Part shown: positions 39,753 through 49,158 of the stretch, one piece after another
Numbering within the stretch: the first letter of the stretch is position 1
Layout: each line of letters begins with the position of its first letter
DNA from: Mangrovicoccus ximenensis
GTDB taxonomy: Bacteria; Pseudomonadota; Alphaproteobacteria; Rhodobacterales; Rhodobacteraceae
DNA: 64,000 nt
Direction of reading: 5' to 3'
Assembly (NCBI RefSeq): GCF_003056725.1
Contig: NZ_QBKZ01000013.1
Location: 81,295-145,294 of the forward strand
Notes under the pieces: generated by a model
Seen by the model: the letters and a program-made list of their open reading frames with translations, nothing else
Database searches by the model: none
What the model was told of the DNA's origin: nothing
Position numbers and translations under genes: made by a program

Positions 39753-40268
39753 ATGAGAACTGGACTTTATCCGGGCACGTTCGACCCGCTGACGATGGGG
39801 CACGTGGACATCATCAAGCGCGGCTGCAAGCTGGTCGACCATCTGGTGATCGGCGTGGCGATCAACCGCGACAAGGGGCCGCTGTTTTCGCTCGAAGAGC
39901 GCGTCGCGATGATCGAGGCGGAGAAGGAGATGCTGGCGGCGGGGACGGACTGCAAGATCACCGTCCATCCCTTCGAGAACCTGCTGATCCACTGCGCGCA
40001 GGATGTCGGCGCCAGCGTGATCATCCGCGGCCTGCGCGCGGTGGCGGATTTCGAATACGAATTCCAGATGGTCGCGATGAACCGCACGCTCAGCCAGGAT
40101 GTCGAGACGGTCTTCCTGATGGCGGAGGCGCAGCATCAGGCCATCGCGTCGAAGCTGGTCAAGGAAATCGCCCGGCTCGAGGGGGACGTGTCGAAATTCG
40201 TCACCCCTGCCGTGCGCGAGGCGCTCGTGGCCCGGATGGCCGAGCGCCGGTCGTCTCAGAAACCGTAG
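39753..40268 (+). CDS. coaD: Phosphopantetheine adenylyltransferase
   Basis: 171 residues. N-terminal YPGTFDPLTMGHVDIIKRG contains the nucleotidyltransferase (T/H)xGH site; R-G-L-R-A-V-A-D-F-E-Y-E-F-Q-M and the ISSTxxR-equivalent region (ASKLVKEIARLEGDVSKFV) complete the CoaD pattern. It transfers AMP to 4'-phosphopantetheine in the penultimate step of CoA synthesis. GAGGGG lies about 11 nt upstream of ATG. Its last 13 nt overlap the convergent DUF1127 gene. Confidence 0.95.
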   Translation: MRTGLYPGTFDPLTMGHVDIIKRGCKLVDHLVIGVAINRDKGPLFSLEERVAMIEAEKEMLAAGTDCKITVHPFENLLIHCAQDVGASVIIRGLRAVADFEYEFQMVAMNRTLSQDVETVFLMAEAQHQAIASKLVKEIARLEGDVSKFVTPAVREALVARMAERRSSQKP

Positions 40269-40420
40269 ACCGACTCGTGGGCGATGCGGCGGAAATCGGC
40301 GCGCGCCAGGCCCAGATCGGCAGCTTCGCGGTCGGAGAGCATGTTCAGTTCGTTCAGCGTGCGGCGGAAGCGCTCGCGCTGAGCGAAACGGCTTTTCCAG
40401 GTGTTCACGATCTTCGTCAT
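40256..40420 (-). CDS. DUF1127 domain protein
   Basis: 54 residues from MTKIVNTWKS with GAGG 6 nt upstream; the longer frame adds nothing conserved. The motif R-T-L-N-E-L-N-M-LSDREAADLGLARADFRRIA is the DUF1127 core. Small basic protein, probably RNA-associated or regulatory by family. Its 3' end overlaps coaD by 13 nt tail to tail. A TGATGGCGCTAACG box 50 nt upstream resembles the palindromes at the gap promoter. Confidence 0.85.
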   Translation of the reverse strand: MTKIVNTWKSRFAQRERFRRTLNELNMLSDREAADLGLARADFRRIAHESVYGF

Positions 40421-40470
40421 TTTCGGCCTCGTCGGATATGTATGTGTACGTCTGTTGAAGCCTAGATAGG

Positions 40471-40484
40471 TGATGGCGCTAACG
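40471..40484. promoter_or_regulatory. Imperfect TGTTAGCGCTAACA-like box upstream of DUF1127
   Basis: TGATGGCGCTAACG matches 11 of 14 positions of the palindrome deduced from the two gap boxes. It lies about 50 nt upstream of the DUF1127 start on the minus strand, close to a TATCTA -10-like hexamer. Confidence 0.3.
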
Positions 40485-40647
40485 CGCAAAACCGCCAAAG
40501 CGGCAGTCCCGGCATGCGTGTGCTGCAACGCAGAATGAAAAATTCGTTCATAGGTGCAGAGGGTTGCGGCGCGGTGTTGCGCTGGCTGCATGGCCGGAAT
40601 TCTGCGCCCGCAACCTTCCCTGAGGTTGTGCCTTGACCGGAAACGGA

Positions 40648-40677
40648 AAAACCGCGCAGCGGCGGCTGCGCGGTTTT
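40648..40677 (-). terminator. Terminator after gap (symmetrical)
   Basis: Perfect 13-bp stem AAAACCGCGCAGC / GCTGCGCGGTTTT with a GGCG loop, giving U runs on either strand. It lies 22 nt past the gap stop and can also end read-through from the other side. Confidence 0.9.
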
Positions 40678-40699
40678 CCGTATCGTCACGCGCTGATTG

Positions 40700-41701
40700 T
40701 CAGAGCGTCTTGCCGATTTCCGCTGCGGTATCGACCATGCGGTTCGAGAAGCCCCATTCGTTGTCGTACCAGCTCAGGATGCGGACCATGTTGCCGTCGA
40801 GCACCTTGGTCTGCTCGGCCGCGAAGGTCGAGGAATGCGGGTCGTGGTTGAAGTCCATCGACACCATCGGACCGGCGGCATAGCCGAGCACGCCCTTCAG
40901 CGGGCCTTCGGCGGCGGCCTTCACCAGCGCGTTGATCTCTTCGGCGGTGGTGTCGCGCGCGGCTTCGAAGGTCAGGTCGACGCAGGACACGTTCGGGGTC
41001 GGCACGCGGATCGCGACGCCGTCGAGCTTGCCGGCCAGATCGGGCATCACCAGGCCGATGGCGCGGGCGGCGCCGGTCGAGGTCGGGATCATGTTCATCG
41101 CCGCCGCGCGGGCGCGGTAGAGATCCTTGTGCATCGTGTCCAGCGTCGGCTGGTCGCCGGTATAGCTGTGGATCGTCGTCATGAAGCCGCGGGTGATGCC
41201 GATCGCCTCGTGCAGCACCTTGGTCACCGGCGCCAGGCAGTTGGTCGTGCAGGAGCCGTTGGAGATGACTTTCTGGTCGGCAGTGATCGTGCCGTGGTTC
41301 ACGCCGAAGACGACGGTGTTGTCGGCGCCCGAGGCAGGGGCCGAGACCAGGACGCGGGACGAGCCGTTCTCCAGATGCAGCGCGGCCTTCTCGCGCGCCG
41401 TGAAGATGCCGGTGCATTCCATCGCGATATCGACATGGCTCCAGGGCAGTTTCGCGGGATCGCGCTCGGCGGTCACCTTGATCTTGCCCTGGCCGACATC
41501 GATCCAGTCCTCGCCGGTCGTCACCTCGCCATTGTAGCGTCCGTGGACGCTGTCATAGCGGAACAGATGGGCGTTGGTTTCCACCGGACCGAGATCGTTG
41601 ATCGCGACGACTTCGATATCCGAGCGGCCGCTTTCCATGACCGCGCGGAGGACGTTGCGGCCGATGCGGCCAAAACCGTTGATTGCGACCTGAATGGCCA
41701 T
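40700..41701 (-). CDS. gap: Type I glyceraldehyde-3-phosphate dehydrogenase
   Basis: 333 residues from MAIQVAINGFGRIGRNVLRA, with GGGAGG 7 nt upstream of ATG. Rossmann motif GFGRIG, Asp-containing A-I-N-D-L-G-P after the second strand (NAD-type), catalytic Cys151 in SNGSCTTNCLAPV, active-site His in T-T-I-H-S-Y-T-G-D-Q, S-T-G-A-A-R-A-I-G and WYDNEWGFSNRM at the end. It catalyses the reversible oxidation of glyceraldehyde 3-phosphate to 1,3-bisphosphoglycerate. The promoter region carries two GTTAG..CTAAC palindromes. Confidence 0.96.
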   Translation of the reverse strand: MAIQVAINGFGRIGRNVLRAVMESGRSDIEVVAINDLGPVETNAHLFRYDSVHGRYNGEVTTGEDWIDVGQGKIKVTAERDPAKLPWSHVDIAMECTGIFTAREKAALHLENGSSRVLVSAPASGADNTVVFGVNHGTITADQKVISNGSCTTNCLAPVTKVLHEAIGITRGFMTTIHSYTGDQPTLDTMHKDLYRARAAAMNMIPTSTGAARAIGLVMPDLAGKLDGVAIRVPTPNVSCVDLTFEAARDTTAEEINALVKAAAEGPLKGVLGYAAGPMVSMDFNHDPHSSTFAAEQTKVLDGNMVRILSWYDNEWGFSNRMVDTAAEIGKTL

Positions 41702-41734
41702 GATCTGCCTCCCTTTCAGCAGCGTGCAGGGTTG

Positions 41735-41748
41735 CGTTAGCCCTAACA
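41735..41748. promoter_or_regulatory. Palindromic operator-like box 1 at the gap promoter
   Basis: CGTTAGCCCTAACA contains the near-perfect palindrome GTTAG-CC-CTAAC. It overlaps the putative -10 (TAGGGC on the minus strand, 41740-41745), 16 nt from a TTGACG -35 (41762-41767), so a bound repressor would block RNA polymerase. Confidence 0.5.
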
Positions 41749-41775
41749 TTTCCCACGCTGCCGTCAACAGCAAGA

Positions 41776-41789
41776 TGATTGCGCTAACA
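41776..41789. promoter_or_regulatory. Palindromic operator-like box 2 at the gap promoter
   Basis: TGATTGCGCTAACA matches 12 of 14 positions of TGTTAGCGCTAACA. It lies 9 nt upstream of the gap -35 box. Two similar boxes flanking one promoter suggest a LacI-type dimer or tetramer site. Confidence 0.45.
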
Positions 41790-41864
41790 GGTCCAAATCG
41801 TCACGCTTGCGGGAGGCCGGGCGCGGCGGCGGTGCCGCGCCCGCCTGCGCTCAGGCTTTCCGCC

Positions 41865-44033
41865 TGCGGGGCGCGGCAGCAGGCGGTCGAGGCGGCGATG
41901 CAGGCGGGCTGCACCGGGGCAGGGATCCCGCCCGGCCCGGTCGGCGACAGCGACGTGATCACCGTGCTGCCCGCGCTGGAGATCGCCGCGGGCTTCCCCG
42001 GGCAGGAGACGGACCAGCCGGTGCCCGCGGGGCTCGGCTGGGGGCTCTACCAGGGCTACGTGATCGGCAACCAGGCCAAGCTCGCCTACCGCGCGGCGCT
42101 GAACCAGCATTTCCTGCCGCGCATCCTTCTGGGCCTCGAAGAGCAGATGGGCCGCTCGATCAACAACCCGGATTTCCTCTATGACGCGCTCAAGACCTAT
42201 CTGATGCTCGGCCAGCTCGGGCCGATGGACCGCGACTATGTCGCCGCCTGGCTGGCGCAGGACTGGGCGACGGGATTCCCCGGCGCCTCCTTCGAGGCCG
42301 AGCGTGCCGCGCTGAACCGCCATCTGGCGGCGCTGCTGGCGCAGCCGATGGACCGGATCGAGCTGAACAGCGACCTCGTCGGCCAGGTGCAGGACGTTCT
42401 GACGGCGATGCCGCTGGCGGAACGGGTCTATGGCGGCATCCTCGCCAGCGAGGAAGCGCAGGCCCTGCCGGAATTCCGCCTGACCGAGATCGGCGGGCCG
42501 AAGATTGCCAGCGCGATGATCCGTCCTTCGGGCAAGCCGCTGAATGCGGGCGTGCCGGGGATTTTCACCCGCCGCGGCTTCTACGAATTTTTCCTCGGCG
42601 AGGCGGTGAACGTGGCCGCGCGGGTGCAGGCCGAAAGCTGGGTGCTGGGCGCGAGCGCGGAAGAGCAGCAGAGCGAGCGCGCGCTGATCGCGCTCAGCCG
42701 CGACGTGCTCGACCAGTATTTCAACGACTACAAGCTGGCCTATGACCAGCTTCTGGCCGATGTCGACATCATCCCGATCGAGAACCTGTCGCGCGCCGTC
42801 GAGGTCACGCAGATCCTGTCCGGCCCGTCCTCGCCGATCGCCAATATCCTGACTGCGGTCGATGCCGAGACCCGGCTGGCCGAAGCCCCGCCCGAGACAG
42901 CGCCCGAGATCCCCGCCGCGGCGGGAGGCGTGCTGAACGCGGCCGGGGCGGTTGCCGGGCGGCAGGCGTCATTCCGGCTCGGCACCAACAGCCGGGTGTT
43001 CCTCGAAGAGGTGCAGAAGACCCGGCCGCCGGGGCCCGACGGGCTGCCGCCGCCGCCGGGCAGCTACGTGCAGCAGGAATTCGCCTGGCTGCACAAGCTG
43101 GTCGCCAGCCAGAACGGCCAGCCCTCGGATCTGGACGGGATGATCTCTCTGCTCGGCGCGGTCTATGACGACCTGAACCGGATGAGCATCGCGGGCGGCG
43201 TCACCGACCTGAGTTCGGGCAGCGTGGCGCTGACCAATTTCCGCGCCGCCGCCGGGCGGCTGGAAGGGCCGATGAAACGCTGGGCGGCGCAGATCGCGGT
43301 CGGCTCGAGCGGTGTCGCGGCAGGGGGCACCCGCGCGGCGATCTCGGCGAAATGGCAGGCCGAGGTGCTGCCCGCCTGCCTGCAGGTCACCGGCAACACC
43401 TATCCGTTCAAGCGCGGCTCGCGCACCGACGTGCCCTTGCAGGATTTCGGGCGGCTCTTCGGGCCGGGCGGGCTGATCGACGGGTTCTTCAGCCAGACCT
43501 TGGCGCAGTTCGTCGACACCTCGACCAATCCCTGGAGCTGGAAGACCGTCAACGGCGAAGATCTGGGCATTTCGCAGAACGTCTTGGTCGAGATGCAGCA
43601 TGCCGCCGCGATCCGCGAGGCGTTCTTCGCCGGCGGGCAGCTGCCGCAGATCCGCTTCCAGGTGAACCCGCAGGCGCTCGACCCCGAGGCACGGCAGGTG
43701 GTCTGGGAGATCGACGGCCAGACGGTCGCTTTCCGCCAGGGCGACAGCCCGCGTCCGGCGGCGATCACCTGGCCGGGCAGCGTCGGCCTCAGCCAGGTGG
43801 TGCTGGAACGGCCGAAGCGCAACTCGGTCAACGACATCGCCCAGACCGGGCCCTGGGCGCTGTTCCGCATCCTCGACGCGGCGGCGCTGCGCGGCACCAA
43901 TGCGGCGGACCGGACGCGGGTGACCTTCAATGTCGGCGGGCGGATCGCGATCTTCGAGATCCAGGCCGGGTCGCTGGCCAATCCATTCACCCTGCCGAGC
44001 CTCGGCCGGTTCGCCTGCCCGCAGAGCTTCTGA
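41865..44033 (+). pseudogene. tssM: Type VI secretion protein TssM (IcmF), 5'-truncated
   Basis: About 720 residues of the C-terminal part of TssM. The helical IcmF-related region (ALEIAAGFPGQETDQPVPAG, GYVIGNQAKLAYRAALNQHF, FLYDALKTYLMLGQLGPMDR) and the beta-sandwich end (VWEIDGQTVAFRQGDSPRPA, ITWPGSVGLSQVVLE, GPWALFRILDAA, VTFNVGGRIAIFEIQAGSLA) are intact. Membrane helices and the N-terminal NTPase domain (about 400-500 residues) are missing; upstream of about 41865 the frame is noise from the gap promoter region. The stop overlaps the tagF start. Other core T6SS genes (tssBC, tssJKL, hcp, vgrG, clpV) are absent, so the system cannot be built from this locus. Confidence 0.8.
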
Positions 44034-44395
44034 TGGCGGCGGGGTTCGGGGCCTACGGCAAGATCCCGTCGCTCGGCGATTTCCTGCGGCTGGGCATCGC
44101 CCCGGGCTTCGCCAGGCCCTGGGACGGCTGGCTGCAGGCCGCGATGACCGAAGCGCGCGGCCTGCTCGGAGAGCGCTGGACCGGCTGCTACTGTCGGCGC
44201 CGATCTGGCGCTTCACCCTGCCGGGCGGCATGGCGGGACCGGAGGCGGTGACCGGCGTGCTGATGCCCTCGGTCGACCGGGTCGGGCGGCAGTTCCCGCT
44301 GACCCTGGCGGCGGCGGCCGACTGTCCGCAGGGGCTGCTGCCCGCGCTGCATCTGGGATCGGCGGCGACGTTCGAGGCCACCACCGTCTGCGTTC
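44033..44395 (+). pseudogene. tagF: Type VI secretion-associated protein TagF/ImpM, frameshifted
   Basis: Starts at the ATG overlapping the tssM stop: M-A-A-G-FGAYGKIPSLGDFLRLGI, then F-A-R-P-W-D-G-W-L-Q-A. Near 44180-44195 the match jumps frame to LLLSAPIWRFTLPGGMAGPE and A-V-T-G-V-L-M-PSVDRVGRQFPLTLA, the conserved middle of TagF, which then fades after FEATTV near 44390. TagF is a post-translational repressor of T6SS firing. A single deleted base explains the shift. Between 44400 and 44600 another frame stays open (DITLVIERVGAMPGEWLRRQ) but I cannot assign it. Confidence 0.7.
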
Positions 44396-44604
44396 GTTAT
44401 GCTCCGTCCCGGAACTTGGAGAGGACGGTCCGGAGCCTGTCCTTGCCGCCCTCGCCGAAGCGCCGGATGAGGCGCCCCCAGAGGCTGCCGCCGCAGAGGC
44501 CGTGCTGGAACCCGGCCCGGTCCTGCCCTCGGACATCACCTTGGTGATCGAACGGGTCGGCGCGATGCCGGGCGAATGGCTTCGCCGCCAATTTCCGGAG
44601 CCCG

Positions 44605-45960
44605 GTGGCCTACAAGGGCTCGATATTCGGCATCGACAGCATCGACAGCATCGGCGGCCGGATCTGCCGGTCGAATGACGACGGCAAGGGCGCGCCGGTT
44701 CCGGTCTTCGACATCGCCACCGACCTGCCCGACGGCCTGGCGGTGGCGGATTGCGAAGGCATCGCCAACAGGGCGGGCGGGGCGGGCAACAAGGTCTATG
44801 TCGCCTTCACCAGCGACACCCTGCCGAATGTGGCGGGCACCGCCGCCGAGGACATTTTCTCGCTGCACCGCCTGCCGGAGTTCATGCAGCCGGGCGAGGT
44901 TCCGGTGGAGGCGTTCCGCCCGGATCTGGGGACCCGGACCGTGGACGATCTCTATCGGCTTTCCGAGGACGACCTGTCGGGCTTTCCCGATTTCATTCCG
45001 AAGGCCGTGGGCATCAAGTGCCAGGCCATCTGCGAGTTCGATTTCCAGGGCAACAAGCTGTCGAACGGCACGCCGGTGACCGCCTTCGAGGTGCAGTCCT
45101 CCTTCACCGGCCATCGCGGAGCCGGGATGGCGGTCCTGCCGGACGGCTGGATCCTCTGGGCGACGGGCGACAACCTGCCTTTCGGCCAGAACGGGCGCTT
45201 CGGCGCGCAGCGCGACGGGGAGCTGCCGTCCAAGCTCTTCCTCATCGACCCGGAGACCGGCGATGCCGAGGTCGCGGCCAAGGGCCTGCGCAACGTGCAG
45301 CACCTGGAGATCGCCGGGATCGAAGGGACCGATTGCCTCCTGCTCGCGGATACCGGCGGGGTCACCGCCGAAGAGGTCAACGTGGTCGCGCTCGACCGCA
45401 TCCTCGACATGTCCGAGATCGGGAATTTCGGCTGGGGCGTGGCGGAGGACGGGCTGGCGCGCGAAGGCACCTTCCATGTCGGCGGCGACGACAACGGCAT
45501 CGCGGGCATATCGGGAACGCAGCCTCCCGCCACCGGGGCCGCGCCGATCGGCGAGGCGGGCTTCATCCAGCCGCATGCCCAGTACGGCCGGATCGATGCA
45601 TTCCAGTTCGTTGCGGCCAGCGGTCCGGTGGTCTCCGAGACATCCTTCGGCGGCGCGCTGACCCTGGTCTCCGGGGATCTGGCCTCGGGCGTGCTCTTCG
45701 GAACGGCGGAGGGGCCGGACGCGGTCGATGCCGATGTGGTCCAGCTGAACCTCGTGGACCCGGATGGCGCTGCCACGTCTCTGGCGGAGCTGGCCGGGGG
45801 ACGCCCCGATCCGCGCTTCTTCACCTGCAATGACGGTTCGGCGGGCGTGCTTGTCGAGGCAACGGGCGAATATTTCCGGCTGACCGAACAGGCGCTCTAC
45901 GCACGCCCGCCTGACGCGATCCCCGGCTTGGCGGCTCCGGAGACTTGGCGCCCAGCCATG
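44605..45960 (+). pseudogene. Glucose/sorbosone dehydrogenase-like beta-propeller, probably missing its export signal
   Basis: The open frame begins at a GTG with no ribosome site and lacks a signal peptide although the family is periplasmic. Propeller motifs are clear: NKVYVAFTSDTLP, HRGAGMAVLPDGWILWATGD, KLFLIDPETGDAEVAAKGLR, NVQHLEIAG, ADTGGVTAEEVNVVALD and NFGWGVAEDG. Such folds bind PQQ and oxidise sugars, but the catalytic His/Arg pair cannot be confirmed here. After LTEQALYARPPDAIPG the text A-A-P-E-T-W-x-x-A-M-x-x-G-F looks like a worn PEP-CTERM motif, then the frame runs on to 46065 as noise. Its head abuts the T6SS remnants, so the 5' end is presumed cut. Confidence 0.5.
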
Positions 45961-46184
45961 CGCCGTGGCTTCCGGCAATTGCGTTGTCCCCGGCGGCGTT
46001 GCGGAAACGCGTCCGGAGGCGGTCGGCCCGCGGATTGTCGCGGGCATCGGACACCGCGCCTCTAAGGGGTGCGGAGAGGGTCGGACCAGCCGGACGGAAC
46101 GGCATGACGGCAGTGGTGCATGCCGGCCCGCGCGGCGTGCGGTCCGGAGTGCGTGCGGGCGGCGCCTCGCCCCGTCCGGCCGGA

Positions 46185-46545
46185 TCAGGCGTTCCAGACC
46201 ACTTCGCCGAAGCCCGAGACGTCATAGCCGCCGAGGCTGGTCGCGCGCTGGCGGAAGGCCTCCGAGCGGCAGAAGGCGAACAACGCCTGCATCGGCGGCT
46301 CGAACCAAGCCTTGCGGTCGACCAGCAGGTCGAAGCGTTCCTCGATCAGCGGGACGAAGGGCAGCGCGCAGGTGCGGGCGACGGATTCGAGCCCGAAGGT
46401 CACGTCCGCCTCGCCTCGCCGCACGCTCTGCACGGCCTCGTCCTCGGTCCGCTCGGCCGGGGCGAAGGTCACCGTGCCCAGATCGAGCCCGGCCTCGGCG
46501 GCGAGGTCCTCGAGAAGCCCGGCCGTGCCCGAGCTGTCCTGCCGC
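46185..46545 (-). pseudogene. PBP-like domain of a helix-turn-helix regulator, C-terminal fragment
   Basis: About 120 codons: R-Q-D-S-S-G-T, TFAPAERTEDEAVQSVRRGE, ADVTFGLESVARTCALPFVP, LIEERFDLLVDRKAWFEPPM and RATSLGGYDVSGFGEVVWNA. This is the end of the periplasmic-binding-like domain (molybdate/MoeA-associated type) found behind an MerR/excisionase-like HTH in molybdate-type regulators and in molybdopterin-biosynthesis fusions. The first half of the domain and any DNA-binding part are missing upstream of 46545. Confidence 0.6.
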
Positions 46546-47199
46546 GGCGCCACGGACCGGTTTCGGCGGCGTCGTGCCAGCGGGCTGGCGGGGCGATGCC
46601 GGGCAATTCAGCCTCCGGGCAGACGGACGCCGTCGCTGCGCCTCCGATGCAAGCGCTCCGGTTTCGGCCTGCCGCAGCCCGGCTCATGAAGGCGCGCCGA
46701 TCGCGCTCCGCCCAAGCCGGGAGCCGTTCGGTGCAGAGCTGGACGGCCTGTTGCAGGACCCCGGCAGCAGCGCTCCGTGCGGCAAGAGATGCCGAGCCCG
46801 GATTCCGGACCCATCCCCGCGGCAGCTCTGCCGCGGAACGACATGGCCGATGCCGCGGCGATTGCCGAAGCGGCCTGTCGTTCGAGTCCAAGCAGGTCCG
46901 CGCCAGCGGATTGAACGATCCGGGGGCGTTCGAAGTCGCAGAATCCGTTTGGTCGAAATCAAGCCGCCGGGACGGCAGGGCCTCGGCAGGATCTTCGGGC
47001 TGCGGGGCATGCGGGCCGGGCAGCGGCCCCAGGCGATCAACAGCCTGCGGGGACATCTGCTGGACTTCGGGATCGTCGCAGGCTGCCGCCGGGCTGCGCC
47101 CTCCGCCGGAGACGGGGGGCGCCCCGGAGAGCCTGCCCGCCCCGGTCCGGACCAAGTCGCAACTCTGCCTGGGGCAAGCCGACGGCCTGTCCGCGCGGA
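46546..47199 (+). other. Gene-free stretch of about 650 nt
   Basis: Neither strand shows a recognisable domain. A T-loop-like TTCGAGT at 46886-46892 has no matching tRNA arms. Lies between two truncated genes. Confidence 0.4.
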
Positions 47200-47703
47200 T
47201 CACGGAGCACCGCGCATCGCCTCGGCCTCGTCGCCGCGGCCCAGCTCGGACAGAACCTGGACCCGGCGGGCCATTGCGGCCAGATGGTCCGGCGCCGCCT
47301 CCAGCGCCCGGTCGAGATCGGCCAGCGCGCTTTCCAGGTCGCCTTCCTCCTGCCGCAGCAGCGCGCGCTGGTGGTAGCCCTCGGCGAAATCGGGGCAGTA
47401 GGACACGAGTTCGTCGAGCGCCGCCTGCGCGGCCCCGGCATCCTCGGCCTGGCGGCGGGACATGCCCTGTTCCAGCAGCTTCTGCGCCTCGCGGTTCGGG
47501 GCGGTGGCGAAGATCTCCACCAGGTGGCGGGTCAGGTAGAGCCCGTCGGCCCGGCTCCGCGTCTGCTGCAGCTCGGCCAGGAGGTCGGCCTTGCGTTCGG
47601 CAAATTCCATCGGCGGCGGACAGCTGGGGACCGGATCGGTCTGCGCGGCGTGAACGCCCTGGGCCGCGCTGCAAAGGAGAAGGGGGATGATGAAATGTCG
47701 CAT
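47200..47703 (-). CDS. Exported tetratricopeptide repeat protein
   Basis: 167 residues from ATG (a GTG two codons earlier is possible). Signal peptide MRHFIIPLLLCSAAQGVHAA. TPR-like helical pairs follow: Y-L-T-R-H-L-V-E-I-F, A-Q-K-L-L-E-Q-G-M, QAALDELVSYCPDFAEGYHQ, RALLRQEEGDLESALADLDR and A-L-E-A-A-P-D-H-L-A-A-M-A-R-R-V. The end, L-S-E-L-G-R-G-D-E-A-E-A-M-R-G-A-P, is abrupt where relatives usually continue for one more helix, so the 3' end may have been trimmed at the edge of the gene-free stretch. Probably periplasmic; partner unknown. Confidence 0.7.
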   Translation of the reverse strand: MRHFIIPLLLCSAAQGVHAAQTDPVPSCPPPMEFAERKADLLAELQQTRSRADGLYLTRHLVEIFATAPNREAQKLLEQGMSRRQAEDAGAAQAALDELVSYCPDFAEGYHQRALLRQEEGDLESALADLDRALEAAPDHLAAMARRVQVLSELGRGDEAEAMRGAP

Positions 47704-47842
47704 GGTCACAGTCGGCGATACTGCGGGGCGCCTGTCAAGAAACCGTTACACTCGGGCAGATCAACTTTGGTTTCCGGGCGCGCCCGGCTGAAAAAATCCG
47801 CCCGGCGTTGACCGGCGGGCGCGGCGCGCCCACTTCTGCGGC

Positions 47843-48634
47843 ATGTTCCCGATCCGCGATCACAACCCGCCCGGACGGCTGCCCGTCGTCAACTATGCGC
47901 TGATCGCGGCCAACCTGGCGGTCTTCCTCGCCATGCTGCCGCTGGAGCAGACCCCGCGGGCGCTCCTTGCCGCCTATGACCTCTGGGCGGTGGTTCCGGC
48001 GCGGATCCTGCACGGAGACGCGCTCTACACGCTCGCCACCTCGATGTTCCTGCATGCCGGATGGATGCACATCATCGGCAACATGCTGTTCCTGCATGTC
48101 TTCGGCGACAACCTGGAGGACCAGCTGGGGCATCTGGGCTATCTGGCCTTCTACCTGGCCTGCGGCGTCGCCGCCGCTCTGGCGCAGGTGGCGGCCGATC
48201 CGGTATCCGGGGTGCCGCTGGTCGGGGCCTCGGGGGCGATCGCCGGGGTGATGGGCGGCTACCTGCTGCTTTTTCCCAAGGCACGGATCGACGTGCTCTT
48301 CATCATCGTCATCATTTTCCGGATCATCCCGATCCCGGCCTGGGGCGTGCTCGGCTTCTGGTTCACGCTGCAGCTCTTCAACGGGCTGTCGGCCGTGCAG
48401 GGCACTGGCGGAGTCGCCTACTGGGCCCATGCCGGGGGCTTCGCGATCGGCGCGCTGCTGATCCTGCCGGTCTTCCTCGCCCGCGGCGGTCCGCGCTTCT
48501 GGAGCCGGGCCGGAGGCCGACCGCCGCATGCCGAAGCGACCTATCGCGTGGTACGCACGGGCATTCCGGCGGTGCGCGCCAAGCCGCGCAGCCTGACCCG
48601 GGTCCCGGCGGCGAAAGGACGGCCAAGACGATGA
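47843..48634 (+). CDS. Rhomboid family intramembrane serine protease
   Basis: 263 residues. Six or seven membrane helices: NYALIAANLAVFLAMLPLEQ, the FLHAGWMHIIGNMLFLHVFG segment with the conserved His and Asn, the catalytic GASGAIAGVMGGYLLLFPKA (Ser) and the YWAHAGGFAIGALLILPVFL helix with the catalytic His. A cytoplasmic basic tail of about 50 residues follows. It cleaves membrane proteins within the inner membrane. The stop overlaps the next start (ATGA), coupling it to a GFA-family gene. Confidence 0.9.
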   Translation: MFPIRDHNPPGRLPVVNYALIAANLAVFLAMLPLEQTPRALLAAYDLWAVVPARILHGDALYTLATSMFLHAGWMHIIGNMLFLHVFGDNLEDQLGHLGYLAFYLACGVAAALAQVAADPVSGVPLVGASGAIAGVMGGYLLLFPKARIDVLFIIVIIFRIIPIPAWGVLGFWFTLQLFNGLSAVQGTGGVAYWAHAGGFAIGALLILPVFLARGGPRFWSRAGGRPPHAEATYRVVRTGIPAVRAKPRSLTRVPAAKGRPRR

Positions 48635-48993
48635 CACACAAGGCAAGCTGCCATTGCGGCGCGGTTGAACTGGAGGTGGAGCTGTCGGACGGGCTGCGCA
48701 GCGCGCGGCGCTGCGATTGCAGCTTCTGCCGCCGCCGCGGCGCGGCCATGGTCTCGGCGCCGCTCGGCGGCGTGACGGTCGTGAAGGGTGCCGACGCGCT
48801 GACGCTCTACACTTGGGGGACGGGCGTTGCGCAGCACTGGTTCTGTTCGGTCTGCGGGATCTACACCCATCACCGGCGGCGGTCCGACCCGAACCAATTC
48901 GGGATCAACCTCGGGATACTCGAGGGCGTGAACCCCTCGGAACTTGGCGAGATCCCGTGGATCGACGGGGTGAACCACCCGTCCGACCGGTAA
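48631..48993 (+). CDS. GFA family protein (glutathione-dependent formaldehyde-activating enzyme-like)
   Basis: 120 residues. Zinc-binding Cys sets S-C-H-C-G-A-V, C-D-C-S-F-C-R-R-R and the HWFCSVCGIYTHH motif are complete. The DALTLYTWGTGVAQHWFCSV segment is typical. The name enzyme (Gfa) promotes glutathione adduct formation with formaldehyde, but most family members have unknown substrates. Translated by coupling to the rhomboid gene. Confidence 0.88.
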   Translation: MTHKASCHCGAVELEVELSDGLRSARRCDCSFCRRRGAAMVSAPLGGVTVVKGADALTLYTWGTGVAQHWFCSVCGIYTHHRRRSDPNQFGINLGILEGVNPSELGEIPWIDGVNHPSDR

Positions 48994-49158
48994 CGCCGCC
49001 AGTCGCCGGCATTGCGCGCAAGGCTTCGGCCGCGGCGCGGTGCGCCGGAATGGTGCGATGGATGGAGGAGGGGTCCGCAGCCCCGGGGCACCGGCCCCCG
49101 GGCGTCGCGGTTGCGGAACCGGTTCCGCGGATCAGCCGGGCTGCCGCGGAACGCGGTC

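Noticed and set aside
46880..46900. TTCGAGTCC motif resembling a tRNA T-loop
   Set aside because: No 5-bp T stem, acceptor stem or anticodon arm can be built around it.
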